Assembly (NCBI RefSeq): GCF_000428525.1
Contig: NZ_AUAC01000008.1
Span: 103,448 to 167,447 of the forward strand
DNA length: 64,000 bases
Direction of reading: 5' to 3'
From: Hellea balneolensis DSM 19091
GTDB taxonomy: Bacteria > Pseudomonadota > Alphaproteobacteria > Caulobacterales > Maricaulaceae
The translations under genes were made by a program, and so were the position numbers. Positions 8,246 through 17,677 of this stretch are shown one piece after another. Positions within the stretch are counted from its first letter, which is position 1, and every line of letters begins with the position of its first letter. A model generated the notes under the pieces. It was not told the origin of the DNA and made no database searches. It worked only from the letters and a program-made list of their open reading frames with translations.

Positions 8246-11200
8246 TGGAAAAGATAATTAAATGGTGGGCCAGCAACCCTGTCGCCGCTAATCTGTTGAT
8301 GCTGATTTGTTTTATCGGCGGGATTGTCAGCTATGTGCAAATTGAGCGCGAGCTTGACCCTTATGTCGAGTTCCCTGGAGCTTGGACTTATATCGCTTGG
8401 CCCGGGGCCTCGCCGCAGGATGTCGAAGAACAAATTATCGTGCGCATGGAAGAGGCGCTCTCCGAAGTTCAGGGCGTGAACCGCATGTGGGCCTTTGCAG
8501 GTGAAGGCGGCGGCTCGGTCACGGTAGTTGGTAAGAACAATGTCGATGAAGCTGTTCTTATGGCTGATGTGAAGCGCGCGGTAGACTCCATCAATGCCTT
8601 CCCACCAGCCGCCGAAGAGCCGCAAATAAATGTCTTCCGAAACCGTGATGAGATTATTCGATTGGCAGTTTCAGGTAATGAGTCCGTGTCAGAACGCGAG
8701 CTGAAACGCTTTGCCGAAAAAACACGCCGCGAGATCGGTTTGCTGGGCTTTATCCCGGCGGTGGAGCTTTTTGGCGTGCGCAATGAAGAAGTATCAATCG
8801 AGGTCTCGGAGGACGCCCTTCGTCAATATGGTCTCACGCTAAATGAGGTTGCCCAAGCTGTACGCGGCACCTCGGTTAATGCCTCCTCCGGCACGGTGCG
8901 CACTCAAATCGGAAATATGCAGCTACGCACACGCAACCAGGCCGATACACAAGAGGATTTTGAAAATATCATTGTCAGCCAGAGCGCTGGCGGGGCCACC
9001 ATTCGCGTCAAAGATATCGCCACCGTGATTGACGGGTTTGAACAGGTCAACCTCCTCGCCACAGTCAATGGCAAGCGCACTATTCTTGTTCAAATTCAAA
9101 GCGGCCCAAATATGGATATCATCAAGGCCTCTGAGAATGTAAAATCCTACCTTGAAAAATTAGACGGTACTCTTCCCAAAGGCATCTCCATCACCACATG
9201 GGAAGACGAAGCTGATACTTATGCTGGACGAATTTCTTCCATCACGAATAATTTCTTCACAGGTTTGATCTTGGTCTGCTTGACCTTGATGCTGTTTTTG
9301 CGGCCGAAAATTGCCTTATGGGTCTCTATCGGGATCGCAACAGCCTTTGCCGGCGGCCTGGCCCTTCTTCCGCTTTTTGGTGTATCCTTTAATATGATTT
9401 CAACATTCGCCTTTCTGTTAGTCATTGGCGTGATTGTCGATGATGCCATTATTGTCGGAGAGGCTATTCACTTTAAAACCGAAGACGGGGAACGCGGCTT
9501 GGACGCAGCGGTCAACGGCACCACAATGGTTGTTAAACCCGTCATCTTTGCGGTTCTGACGACGATGATTTTCTTTGCGCCGTGGATGTATCTCTCTGGC
9601 GGCACGAGTGAGTTCACGCGAGCGATTTCGCTTGTTGTTATCCTGGCGCTGTTCTTCTCGCTCGTGGAATCGCTTCTAATATTGCCAGCGCATCTCGCCA
9701 ATCTAAAGCCCGTCGATCCCAAGAGCCGTATCATGCGTTTTCAGGCGAAAATTTCAGGGAGCCTGATGTGGGTGGCTGAAAATATTTATCGTCCTTTGAT
9801 AACCAGAGCCTTGCGCCGCCGCTACCTTACTGCGTCGCTCTTTATGGCGCTGATGATTATGACGGTCGGTGTTGTGGCAAATGGGCTTGTGAAATCATCA
9901 TTCTTCCCCGAGTCTGAATCCGATCAAATTGAGATCTCTGTCGAGCTCCCAGAAGGCACGCCCTATAGCCGTGCCCTAGAAGTTCTCTCGCAATTACAGC
10001 ATGCCGAGGAAGAGCTTCAGAAAGAGATTAAAGCCAAAGATGGTGACTTGATCGAAAATTGGTACACGCGCTCACGCGATGACAATATTCTTGCCTTGGT
10101 CAAATTGGTGCCGCCGGAGACTCGCTCGCTCACAGCTAAAGAAACAGCAGAACGCTTGCGTGAGCTTATCGGCGACGTGCCTGACGCGGAAAAAATTACC
10201 GTCAATTACAAGGATAATAATGACGGGCCGCCCATTGAATATGTGCTCAACGCCAAATCCTTTGAGGACCTCCAAGCGGCGGCAGATGACTTAATGGGGC
10301 AACTGCGCAGTTATGAAGGTGTGTTTAATGTCGTCAATGATATGGAAAGCGCATCGGAAGAAGTCCAGTTCGATCTTAAACCCGGCGCGCAAGCCCTTGG
10401 GGTGACGACAGCTGAAGTCGCGCGGCAGGTGCGCCAAGGATTCTTTGGCGAAGAAGTTCAGCGGCTGCCCCGCGACGGCGAAGATGTTCGCGTCTATGTG
10501 CGTTACCCACGCGCAGACAGAGAGTCGCTTGACTTCTTAAAGTCCATCCGCATTCGAACGGCTGATGGGCGGGAGCTTCCCCTTGGTGCTGTGGCTGACT
10601 TACGCTTTGAAAAGGGCACAAACCGTATTTTGCGCCGCGAACGTCAACGCGCTATTATCGTCTCTGCCGAAGTTGTGACGGACCGTATTGATGAAATTCG
10701 CAAAGAACTAAATGATGGTTTCTTTGATGAATTTGATACGCGGCACCCTAATGTAACGCGCGGGAATATTGGACGGGCCCAAGGCGAAGCCGAATTCCAG
10801 CAAGAGCTGATGACGTTTTTCCTCATTGCGATTGGGACGGCTTATTTCCTCGTCGCAGTATCTTTCAAATCTTACTTTGAACCTATCTTGATTTTGCTCG
10901 CCGCCATTCCTTTTTGTTATTGCGGAATGATCATTGGTCATATGACAATGGGCGCAACAATGTCGCTACTCTCAATTCTAGGTATGTTTGCGGCAGCAGG
11001 CGTGGCGGTAAATGACAATCTAGTCTTGTTAGATTACGTGCATCGCCTCCGCGCGCAAGGCATGGATGGGGCGCAAGCTTTGGTCGAGGCCGGCACACGG
11101 CGGTTTCGCCCAATCTTACTCACCTCGCTCACGACCTTTATCGGCTTGATGCCCCTCTTGATGGAAAAGTCATTGCAAGCTCAGTGGCTCATTCCCATCG

Positions 11201-11397
11201 GGATCAGCCTCGCTTTTGGCGTGCTCTTTGCGCTGTTCGTCACGCTGTTCTTTGTCCCGGCCCTTTACGGCATTGGCGCAGATATCGGGCGGGGCATGAA
11301 ATACCTTATCAAGGGTCAGCCTCAGCCTAAATTCAGCGCCTCTATATCCCCTGAAGCTCTGGGAGAGTGGGACAGAACGGCACTTCCTGCTGAATAA
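8245..11397 (+). CDS. RND efflux transporter permease (AcrB/HAE-type)
   Basis: A full-length 1050-residue RND pump. Helix 1 starts at residue ~13, the two large periplasmic loops follow helix 1 and helix 7, and the proton-relay aspartates lie in VIGVIVDDAIIVGEAI of helix 4. The helix-10 position carries AGVAVNDNLVLLDYV rather than the more common lysine-containing motif. The pump exchanges protons for amphiphilic substrates and exports them from periplasm or membrane; the substrate cannot be predicted. The start overlaps the adaptor stop and is preceded by GGGAGAG. Confidence 0.93.
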   Translation: MEKIIKWWASNPVAANLLMLICFIGGIVSYVQIERELDPYVEFPGAWTYIAWPGASPQDVEEQIIVRMEEALSEVQGVNRMWAFAGEGGGSVTVVGKNNVDEAVLMADVKRAVDSINAFPPAAEEPQINVFRNRDEIIRLAVSGNESVSERELKRFAEKTRREIGLLGFIPAVELFGVRNEEVSIEVSEDALRQYGLTLNEVAQAVRGTSVNASSGTVRTQIGNMQLRTRNQADTQEDFENIIVSQSAGGATIRVKDIATVIDGFEQVNLLATVNGKRTILVQIQSGPNMDIIKASENVKSYLEKLDGTLPKGISITTWEDEADTYAGRISSITNNFFTGLILVCLTLMLFLRPKIALWVSIGIATAFAGGLALLPLFGVSFNMISTFAFLLVIGVIVDDAIIVGEAIHFKTEDGERGLDAAVNGTTMVVKPVIFAVLTTMIFFAPWMYLSGGTSEFTRAISLVVILALFFSLVESLLILPAHLANLKPVDPKSRIMRFQAKISGSLMWVAENIYRPLITRALRRRYLTASLFMALMIMTVGVVANGLVKSSFFPESESDQIEISVELPEGTPYSRALEVLSQLQHAEEELQKEIKAKDGDLIENWYTRSRDDNILALVKLVPPETRSLTAKETAERLRELIGDVPDAEKITVNYKDNNDGPPIEYVLNAKSFEDLQAAADDLMGQLRSYEGVFNVVNDMESASEEVQFDLKPGAQALGVTTAEVARQVRQGFFGEEVQRLPRDGEDVRVYVRYPRADRESLDFLKSIRIRTADGRELPLGAVADLRFEKGTNRILRRERQRAIIVSAEVVTDRIDEIRKELNDGFFDEFDTRHPNVTRGNIGRAQGEAEFQQELMTFFLIAIGTAYFLVAVSFKSYFEPILILLAAIPFCYCGMIIGHMTMGATMSLLSILGMFAAAGVAVNDNLVLLDYVHRLRAQGMDGAQALVEAGTRRFRPILLTSLTTFIGLMPLLMEKSLQAQWLIPIGISLAFGVLFALFVTLFFVPALYGIGADIGRGMKYLIKGQPQPKFSASISPEALGEWDRTALPAE

Positions 11398-11457
11398 GAA
11401 CTCGCCTCACAGAGCTAACCGCTTGAACCGCTGCGCATAAGTCTTTATGCGCGGCTT

Positions 11458-13377
11458 ATGCGGTTTACGGGGATCATATCAGCAGTTGTTTTGAGCACAG
11501 CTTTAGGAAGCTTAGCGCAGGCCAAACCGGCTCTCACTTCTGCTGAAATTCGGGTTTGCAAAACGCTTTCCCAATGTGTTGACATTGTCGAGCGCCACGC
11601 CCCTGACAGTTTTGATTACCGCGTTCTAAACAGTGAATTTCAACGCTTCGGTCGCAAGGGCAAAGCCGCGCTTATTGATATGCTCGCCAGCGATGACGAG
11701 ACGGATATGCGCCGTGCCCAAGCGGTGCTCGCTAAAGGCCAGACGCTCCTTACGCCTGATGAACAGCGCAAAGTCGCCGCCCTCTGGCCACGCGGAGATC
11801 TGGACACTCACGCCAAGATAATGAAGAGCGCCCTCTCCCCGCTTATGCGCGCGCGAATGATTGAGACGCTCTCTGATGACAACCCAAAAGTCCGCGAAGT
11901 CTCGCGCGATATTATTGCGGCGACTGTTGCGCGGAAGATGGACTTCCCGCTGAGGCCTGATGATTACGGGAAACTCGCGCGGGCGATTTTAGACGACCCT
12001 ACACCAGCGCTTGTTGAGCTGATGGCAAATTTTGAACCGGCTAAAACGGCACCGGTATTTACGCGCCTTTTGCGTTCCGAAGATGGCCCAACCCTTTTTG
12101 CCGCATATCAAAAGCTCTTTGAGCAAGATCCTGAGACAGCCTTCAAGGCTTTAGTCGCTACGCTTTACGGATTGAAAGACGATCAGACAAAAGCCGCCTT
12201 TGCACTCTCTCATGTTTTGCGCGAGCGGCATAAAAGACGCGAAGATGGTTTCTACCTTAAATTCGCCAAAGATTTAGCAGAAGATTCAGAGATGAGCCTG
12301 ATGGGCCGTCTGGCAGGATTTGATGCCATAATGCAAAGCGCAGAGGCTCCGCTGCTGTCTGAGCCGAGCCAATATTACAATGTCATGCAGCTCGCGCTAC
12401 GAAGCTATCCCATTTTGCCTAAGGGTTATTTACGCAATATGCCCCAACAAGCAGGTGAAACCCCAGACCTTTGGCTAAGTGCATATTGGAATTATTTCCG
12501 CCGCAAAACGGGGGATCAAAAACTGGGTTTCGTGCGTCTCTTAGGCAAGTTTGAAAATAACGCCGCGACTAATATCCTTATTGAGGCCCTAAGCGACCCA
12601 GGGGATTGGCGCATTCTTCAAGCCGCCGCTCTGCCTTTGGGCCGCAATAAAACAGAGCGCGCCAAACCCGCATTAAACGCCTTAAAAGATCATCCAATAA
12701 TGGCCGTTCAGGTTGCGACTCTGACCGCCTTAGACGGCATAGAAACTGGCTCTTTAAAAGGGCGCATGAAATATTGGAAAGCCTCTTTAAGTGCGGCTTC
12801 AGCCTATTGTTCAGCCGCAGCAAAAGACTTTAAGGATGATGCCAAAGCCCTTCCCTTTTTCGACCTTGTCGATTTGGGCTTTAAGGCCAGCGGAGATAAG
12901 CGCCGCTTTATCAGCACAATATCGCCCACAAAAAACGGATATCTTGTGGGCTTTGATGCAGGACGTAATGGCGGCGACTTACGCTATTATGACAATGCGT
13001 CGGGGGACAGCCTTCCGCTCAAACCTTTAATGTCAGGGCCGCTTGAAAACATCACAGCCATCATCCCCGTCACCCCGCCCCCGCTCGGTCAATATGCCAA
13101 AGCCTTTTGGGTGATAGCGCAAGATAACGGCCAAACGGATCAAGCCAAATTATTCCGTCTTAGCGGGCCCGAAGGAGCTTTTAAGCTCGCCTATCAAGCT
13201 GAACTTCCCCACCGCGTCACAGTATTGGCTCCACAGAAAAATGGTGATGTATTTATGAGTTTTTATAAGCCCAAAACGAAACGACAAGACGTCAATCCCC
13301 CACTCCTTCTCTCCCCCACTGGTGCTATTCGCCGCGCCTGTTCGAGCCCTGCTGACACGACTGAAGCTTTGCCGTAA
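11458..13377 (+). CDS. Secreted HEAT-repeat-like protein of unknown function
   Basis: A 639-residue protein with a Sec signal peptide (hydrophobic residues 4-18, likely cleavage after AQA at about residue 22). Most of the chain is alternating amphipathic helices resembling HEAT/ARM repeats (for example GKAALIDMLASDDETDMRRAQ, RARMIETLSDDNPKVRE, ILIEALSDPGDWRILQ). The last ~170 residues are beta-rich (GGDLRYYDNASGDSLPL). The role is unknown; a periplasmic scaffold is the simplest inference. It follows the RND pump by 60 bp and precedes apbC by 9 bp, all on the plus strand, so co-transcription is likely. The proposed start has no clear Shine-Dalgarno. Confidence 0.65.
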   Translation: MRFTGIISAVVLSTALGSLAQAKPALTSAEIRVCKTLSQCVDIVERHAPDSFDYRVLNSEFQRFGRKGKAALIDMLASDDETDMRRAQAVLAKGQTLLTPDEQRKVAALWPRGDLDTHAKIMKSALSPLMRARMIETLSDDNPKVREVSRDIIAATVARKMDFPLRPDDYGKLARAILDDPTPALVELMANFEPAKTAPVFTRLLRSEDGPTLFAAYQKLFEQDPETAFKALVATLYGLKDDQTKAAFALSHVLRERHKRREDGFYLKFAKDLAEDSEMSLMGRLAGFDAIMQSAEAPLLSEPSQYYNVMQLALRSYPILPKGYLRNMPQQAGETPDLWLSAYWNYFRRKTGDQKLGFVRLLGKFENNAATNILIEALSDPGDWRILQAAALPLGRNKTERAKPALNALKDHPIMAVQVATLTALDGIETGSLKGRMKYWKASLSAASAYCSAAAKDFKDDAKALPFFDLVDLGFKASGDKRRFISTISPTKNGYLVGFDAGRNGGDLRYYDNASGDSLPLKPLMSGPLENITAIIPVTPPPLGQYAKAFWVIAQDNGQTDQAKLFRLSGPEGAFKLAYQAELPHRVTVLAPQKNGDVFMSFYKPKTKRQDVNPPLLLSPTGAIRRACSSPADTTEALP

Positions 13378-13386
13378 GAGCGCCTT

Positions 13387-14469
13387 ATGGCTTATTCAGA
13401 ATCCGCTGCGCTTAAAGCGCTTTCCGAAATTCGTGACCCCCGCACAGGACGGGACATTGTCGCCTCGGGCATGCTTGCTGATTTGATTTTCAAAGACGGT
13501 CAACTACGCGCCGTACTCTCTATTGATCCTGCTTTGGCAAACGGCTTTGAGCCTGTTCGGAAATCGGCTGAAGATACGCTTGCCGCCTTGGAGGATGTGG
13601 AGACGGCTTCTGTCATTCTGACTGCGCATAAAGCTGCGCCCCAATTGGGTAAATCAGCGGCTCCAAAAAAGCGGGTCGTTCCCCACCAAGCCCGCCGTCC
13701 TGACGGCTATCAAGGCGACAGCCAGATTGAAACCGTCTTAGCTGTCAGCTCTGCCAAAGGCGGTGTCGGCAAATCGACAATGGCCGTCAACTTAGCTGTG
13801 GCTTTGGCCAAACTTGGAAAATCCGTCGGGCTGCTCGATGCAGACATTCACGGGCCCAGCGCGCCTATTCTCTTGGGCTTAAAAAACGTCATGGCCAAGA
13901 CCGAAGAGTATGAAGGTCGCCGCCTAATCAAGCCCTTCACGGCTCACGGCATCAAAGCCATGTCGATTGGATTCCTCACTGAAGATAACGGACCGATTAT
14001 CTGGCGCGGGCCGATGGTTCAGGGCGCGATTTCTAAAATGCTCTGGGATGTGAATTGGGGCAAACTCGACTACCTCATCATCGACATGCCGCCCGGAACA
14101 GGAGACGCGCAATTAGGCCTCGCCCAAGACATAAAACCCCAAGGCGCCATCATCGTCTCAACTCCGCAAGACCTCGCACTCGCTGATGCCCGTAAAGGCG
14201 TAAAGATGTTCGAAAAAGTTGATATCCCGATACTCGGCCTCATTGAGAACATGGCCGTTTTCATCTGCCCCGATTGCGGCAGTGCCCATCACATATTTGG
14301 TAAAGACGGCGCAAGGGCCGAAGCCGAAAACATGAAAGTCCCTTATCTCGGTGCAGCCCCGCTCGATATGGTGATAAGAGAAAGCGGTGATGCAGGTATT
14401 CCTGCGGCGGCAGATGACGGCAAAATCGCGGATATATTTGCGGAAATGGCCCAGGCCATTATCGCATAA
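13387..14469 (+). CDS. apbC: Mrp/NBP35-family iron-sulfur cluster carrier ATPase
   Basis: A 360-residue cytoplasmic P-loop ATPase. The N-terminal ~90 residues form a MIP18/FeS-assembly-like domain. The deviant Walker A motif AKGGVGKST lies at about residues 122-130, DADIHGPS and DMPPGTGDAQL follow, and the cluster-binding CxxC is CPDCG near residues 294-297. Family members carry and transfer [4Fe-4S] clusters to apo-enzymes. The gene ends directly against convergent folD with no spacer. Confidence 0.92.
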   Translation: MAYSESAALKALSEIRDPRTGRDIVASGMLADLIFKDGQLRAVLSIDPALANGFEPVRKSAEDTLAALEDVETASVILTAHKAAPQLGKSAAPKKRVVPHQARRPDGYQGDSQIETVLAVSSAKGGVGKSTMAVNLAVALAKLGKSVGLLDADIHGPSAPILLGLKNVMAKTEEYEGRRLIKPFTAHGIKAMSIGFLTEDNGPIIWRGPMVQGAISKMLWDVNWGKLDYLIIDMPPGTGDAQLGLAQDIKPQGAIIVSTPQDLALADARKGVKMFEKVDIPILGLIENMAVFICPDCGSAHHIFGKDGARAEAENMKVPYLGAAPLDMVIRESGDAGIPAAADDGKIADIFAEMAQAIIA

Positions 14470-15351
14470 CTAATCCAACCATCCCGCCGCGATTTGTTTT
14501 TCGAAAGCGGTAATCGCATTTTGCATGAGGATTGCGACGGTTACAGGGCCGACGCCGCCTGGGACAGGCGTGACCCAACTGGCGACCTCTTTCACGGCAT
14601 CTGTATCCACGTCTCCGACAATTTCGGTCCGGCCGTCTTTATGCGTGATTTGATTGATGCCGATATCAATCACGGCGGCGCCTGGCTTGACCATATCTGC
14701 GCCAATCAGGTGCGCCTTGCCAACTGCTACAACAACTACATCCGCGCGGCGCGAATGAGCGGCCACAGAGCGGGTCATGTGATGACAGACTGTTACCGTC
14801 GCCCCTTCGGCCATCAACATAAAGGCAGCGGGTTTTCCGACAATGGCGGAATGCCCGATGATAACAACTTCAAGCCCCTTTAGCGTGAGCCCCGTCTCTT
14901 TAATCAGTTCGACTGAAGCCGCCGCTGTACAGGGCGCAAGCGTCAAATCATCATAAACAATATTTCCGATAGAGGCTGGATTCATACCTTCAACATCTTT
15001 GAGCGGGTGAATAGCCGATTGCAGTGAGCGCACATTGATATGATCCGGCACGGGGCGTTGTAGAATAATCCCCAGAACATCGGGGTCATCATTCATGGCT
15101 GTAATCTTCGCCTTACAGGTCTCTTGGCTCAGGTCAGCGGGCCAGAACTGCGCGTCAAAGGGAATGCCCACGCGCTGCGCTGCGCGCTCTTGGCCGCGAA
15201 TATAAATTGCGACATCATCCTCACCGCCAATGGAGATCGAGACCAGCCGGCCCATAGGCCGTTTTTCTGCTATCGCTTTAACCCGCGATTTCACATCTTT
15301 TAAAATACGCTTTCGAGCCTGTTGGCCTTTTAATAAACGGGGGTCAGACAT
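14470..15351 (-). CDS. folD: FolD-family methylenetetrahydrofolate dehydrogenase with altered active site
   Basis: A 293-residue FolD homologue with GIILQRPVPDH, the Rossmann segment VIGHSAIVGKPAAF and the signature PVPGGVGPVT. FolD normally oxidises methylene-THF and then hydrolyses methenyl-THF using one active site. E. coli residues Y50, K54, Q98 and D121 align without gaps to Y50, Q54, Q98 and E121 here, so the key lysine is glutamine and the aspartate is glutamate. In the human enzyme the corresponding K-to-Q change is reported to abolish cyclohydrolase while sparing dehydrogenase. A dehydrogenase-biased enzyme or a paralogue is therefore likely. GGAG lies 6 nt before ATG 15351. Confidence 0.9.
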   Translation of the reverse strand: MSDPRLLKGQQARKRILKDVKSRVKAIAEKRPMGRLVSISIGGEDDVAIYIRGQERAAQRVGIPFDAQFWPADLSQETCKAKITAMNDDPDVLGIILQRPVPDHINVRSLQSAIHPLKDVEGMNPASIGNIVYDDLTLAPCTAAASVELIKETGLTLKGLEVVIIGHSAIVGKPAAFMLMAEGATVTVCHHMTRSVAAHSRRADVVVVAVGKAHLIGADMVKPGAAVIDIGINQITHKDGRTEIVGDVDTDAVKEVASWVTPVPGGVGPVTVAILMQNAITAFEKQIAAGWLD

Positions 15352-15427
15352 AGATAGCTCCGCGCTGTTAATTAATTGGCTCCGCTATAAAGCGATAATG
15401 CCAAATGGCCATCATTAGAATTTGTTT

Positions 15428-15985
15428 TTAAGTGGAGAGTTTATTTTGGCAGGATTCAAGCATAGCCCTCAAAGTGTCCGCGCCTAATGTTTCAGTCAGC
15501 GCGATATTACGCTGCGGGATTGTTTCAGGGTTCGAGTAAGTTTTAAGCACAGCTTCAACACTGGCTTCGCGCAATATGTGGAGCATAGGGTAAGGCGACC
15601 TATTCGTATAATTCTGCGCATCATCCTCCCCTGTACCTTCAAAGCGGTAAGAGGGATGAAAACTGGCTAGCTGATAAATGCCTTCATAGCCTTGAGCCTG
15701 TATCATGCCGTTCGCCATATCCAGCAGGTCTAAATAATCATCAAAGTCGTCAAGCAATCGCGGGAAAATAAGCAGGGTTGTTTCAATAGCGGCGCTGGCG
15801 CCCAGCTTGGCGCATTCAAGCGCGAGGCGTTCCAATTGAAGCCCAACCTCTGCCGCCTCAATGACTTCATAATGAATGCGGCCCAAGTCAAATTCCCGCT
15901 TGGCAAAAGGGCAAAAATTGTGAGCTATCACGACCGAGGACAGCCATCTTTTTGTATGCCCAATAATGGCCGCTTCATTCGGCAT
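15428..15985 (-). CDS. DUF1415 family protein
   Basis: A 185-residue soluble protein recognisable by its N-terminal W-L-x-x-V-x-x-x-N-x-CPFAK motif (HNFCPFAKREFDLGRIHY), the hallmark of DUF1415, whose function is unknown. The start at ATG 15985 lies 5 bp after the stop of the acyl-CoA synthetase gene with a purine-rich GGGGTGAG before it; an upstream start at 16021 would overlap that gene by 31 bp. The two genes are likely co-transcribed. Confidence 0.8.
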   Translation of the reverse strand: MPNEAAIIGHTKRWLSSVVIAHNFCPFAKREFDLGRIHYEVIEAAEVGLQLERLALECAKLGASAAIETTLLIFPRLLDDFDDYLDLLDMANGMIQAQGYEGIYQLASFHPSYRFEGTGEDDAQNYTNRSPYPMLHILREASVEAVLKTYSNPETIPQRNIALTETLGADTLRAMLESCQNKLST

Positions 15986-15990
15986 TATAC

Positions 15991-17559
15991 TCACCCCACG
16001 CGGCGTTTTGTGCCTTCCCAATAAGGTTCGCGGAGCTGACGGCGCAGAACTTTGCCTGAGGCATTACGCGGGAGCACCTCAGCAACATCGACCGATTTTG
16101 GGCACTTATATCCTGCGATACGGCTCTTGGCATAAGCGATAATATCTTCTGCCGCGGGACTGCATCCCGCTTTGCAAACTATAATCGCTTTGACCGCTTC
16201 TCCCCATTTCTCATCCGGCACGCCAATGACGGCGACATCCGCAATATCAGGATGGCCAAATAGCGCGTTTTCGACTTCGGCAGGATAGACATTCTCGCCG
16301 CCCGAGACGATCATATCTTTCACGCGGTCATGGATATAGAGGAATCCCTCCTCGTCAAAATAGCCCGCATCACCTGAGCGGAACCACCCGTCCTCTATGG
16401 CTTCGGCTGTCGCCTCTGGGCGGTTCCAATACCCCTTCATGACAAAGCCCGATTTAATGAGGATTTCACCGACTTCGCCTTGGGGAACTTCATTCCCGTC
16501 TTCATCGACACATTTAATTTGCGTCCCTGGATAAGGCACCCCGCAAGAGCGAAGCTTGCCCCGCGCAGGATCATGCGCTTCGGGGAGCATATAAGTCGCC
16601 CCGCCTGTCGTTTCGGTCAGGCCGTAAACCTGGGTAAATTGGCAGCCAAAAATATCCGCCGCCTCAAGGAGAAGGCTTTCCGCAATCGGAGATGCGCCGT
16701 ATGACATAATTTTATAAGAGGAGAAATCGCGTTCCCGCACGCCCGGCGTTTGAGTCAGCATAAGAATAACAGCTGGCACCAAAAAGCCGTGGCGAATTTT
16801 TTGCTGCTCTATCAAATCCAGAATATGGATGGGATGAATTTCGCGCAGGATAACCGCCTTGGCCCCTTGAATGAGAGACAGCAAACCAATATTCACTCCC
16901 GCAATATGGAAGAGCGGCATGGCATCGAGAACAGGATCACCCACGTCGTAATGCGCCCAGATCAACTCAGCGGCTTGTTCGAAAAAACTCAGGAAATTAT
17001 TATTTGTAAGCTGCACACCTTTAGGCAACCCCGTCGTGCCGGAGGTATAAAGTTGCAACACATCATCTTCGCCGTCATGGGAAAGCTTGGGGTCGGCAAC
17101 GTCTTGACCATCGCGCCACGGCGTGAAATCCGTCCAATCGCTATGATCGCCATCAATCGCAATGACGGTTTTGAGGGTTGGGCACTCCGCCAAAATGCTC
17201 TCAATTATCTCATAATATTCGCGGGCGACAAAAAGCACGACAGCTTGGCTATCACTCAGAACAAATTGCAATTCAGGCGCCGCAAGACGGTTATTCATCG
17301 CCGCCAAAGCCGCCCGCGCTTTATTCGCGCCAAATAATATCTCGTAATAAACATCCATGTTTTTACCGAGATAGGCTACGCGGTCTTCGGGCTTCACGCC
17401 CAGCGCGATAAGGCCATTGGCAATTTGATTAGAGCGGCTATCGAGCTGCACGAATGTCGTTTCCTGCCCCTCAAACCACATCGCCGTCGCACTGCCGTAA
17501 AGCGCCGCTTGATGGCGCGGAATATCTGCCAGAAACGGCATGGCCTTTGTATCGATCAC
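15991..17559 (-). CDS. AMP-binding acyl-CoA synthetase (long-chain fatty acid-CoA ligase type)
   Basis: An ANL-superfamily ligase that activates a carboxylic acid with ATP and CoA. The P-loop YTSGTTGLPKG lies about 165 residues in, the Y-G-L-T-E-T motif follows, then GWFRSGDAGYFDEEGF, the hinge DRVKDMIVSGGENVYPAE and the C-terminal catalytic lysine in PRNASGKVLRR. The substrate is probably a medium or long acyl chain but is not readable. I chose GTG 17559 because GGGGAG stands 7 nt before it; ATG 17574 lacks such a site, and the longest frame (to 17679) would overlap the divergent gene. It is upstream of DUF1415 on the same strand. Confidence 0.88.
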   Translation of the reverse strand: MIDTKAMPFLADIPRHQAALYGSATAMWFEGQETTFVQLDSRSNQIANGLIALGVKPEDRVAYLGKNMDVYYEILFGANKARAALAAMNNRLAAPELQFVLSDSQAVVLFVAREYYEIIESILAECPTLKTVIAIDGDHSDWTDFTPWRDGQDVADPKLSHDGEDDVLQLYTSGTTGLPKGVQLTNNNFLSFFEQAAELIWAHYDVGDPVLDAMPLFHIAGVNIGLLSLIQGAKAVILREIHPIHILDLIEQQKIRHGFLVPAVILMLTQTPGVRERDFSSYKIMSYGASPIAESLLLEAADIFGCQFTQVYGLTETTGGATYMLPEAHDPARGKLRSCGVPYPGTQIKCVDEDGNEVPQGEVGEILIKSGFVMKGYWNRPEATAEAIEDGWFRSGDAGYFDEEGFLYIHDRVKDMIVSGGENVYPAEVENALFGHPDIADVAVIGVPDEKWGEAVKAIIVCKAGCSPAAEDIIAYAKSRIAGYKCPKSVDVAEVLPRNASGKVLRRQLREPYWEGTKRRVG

Positions 17560-17677
17560 AATAAGTCTCCCCATATTTTTACAGAAGGTTACATTGCCAA
17601 ACTGGAGATTGGCAAGGGTTACGACGCAGACATCACGCCGCATTGTTTTGCTATAAGCAGGATGGAACATTGCTATC

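Noticed and set aside
16750..17337. A 195-codon plus-strand frame
   Set aside because: Antisense shadow of the acyl-CoA synthetase gene, without any motif.
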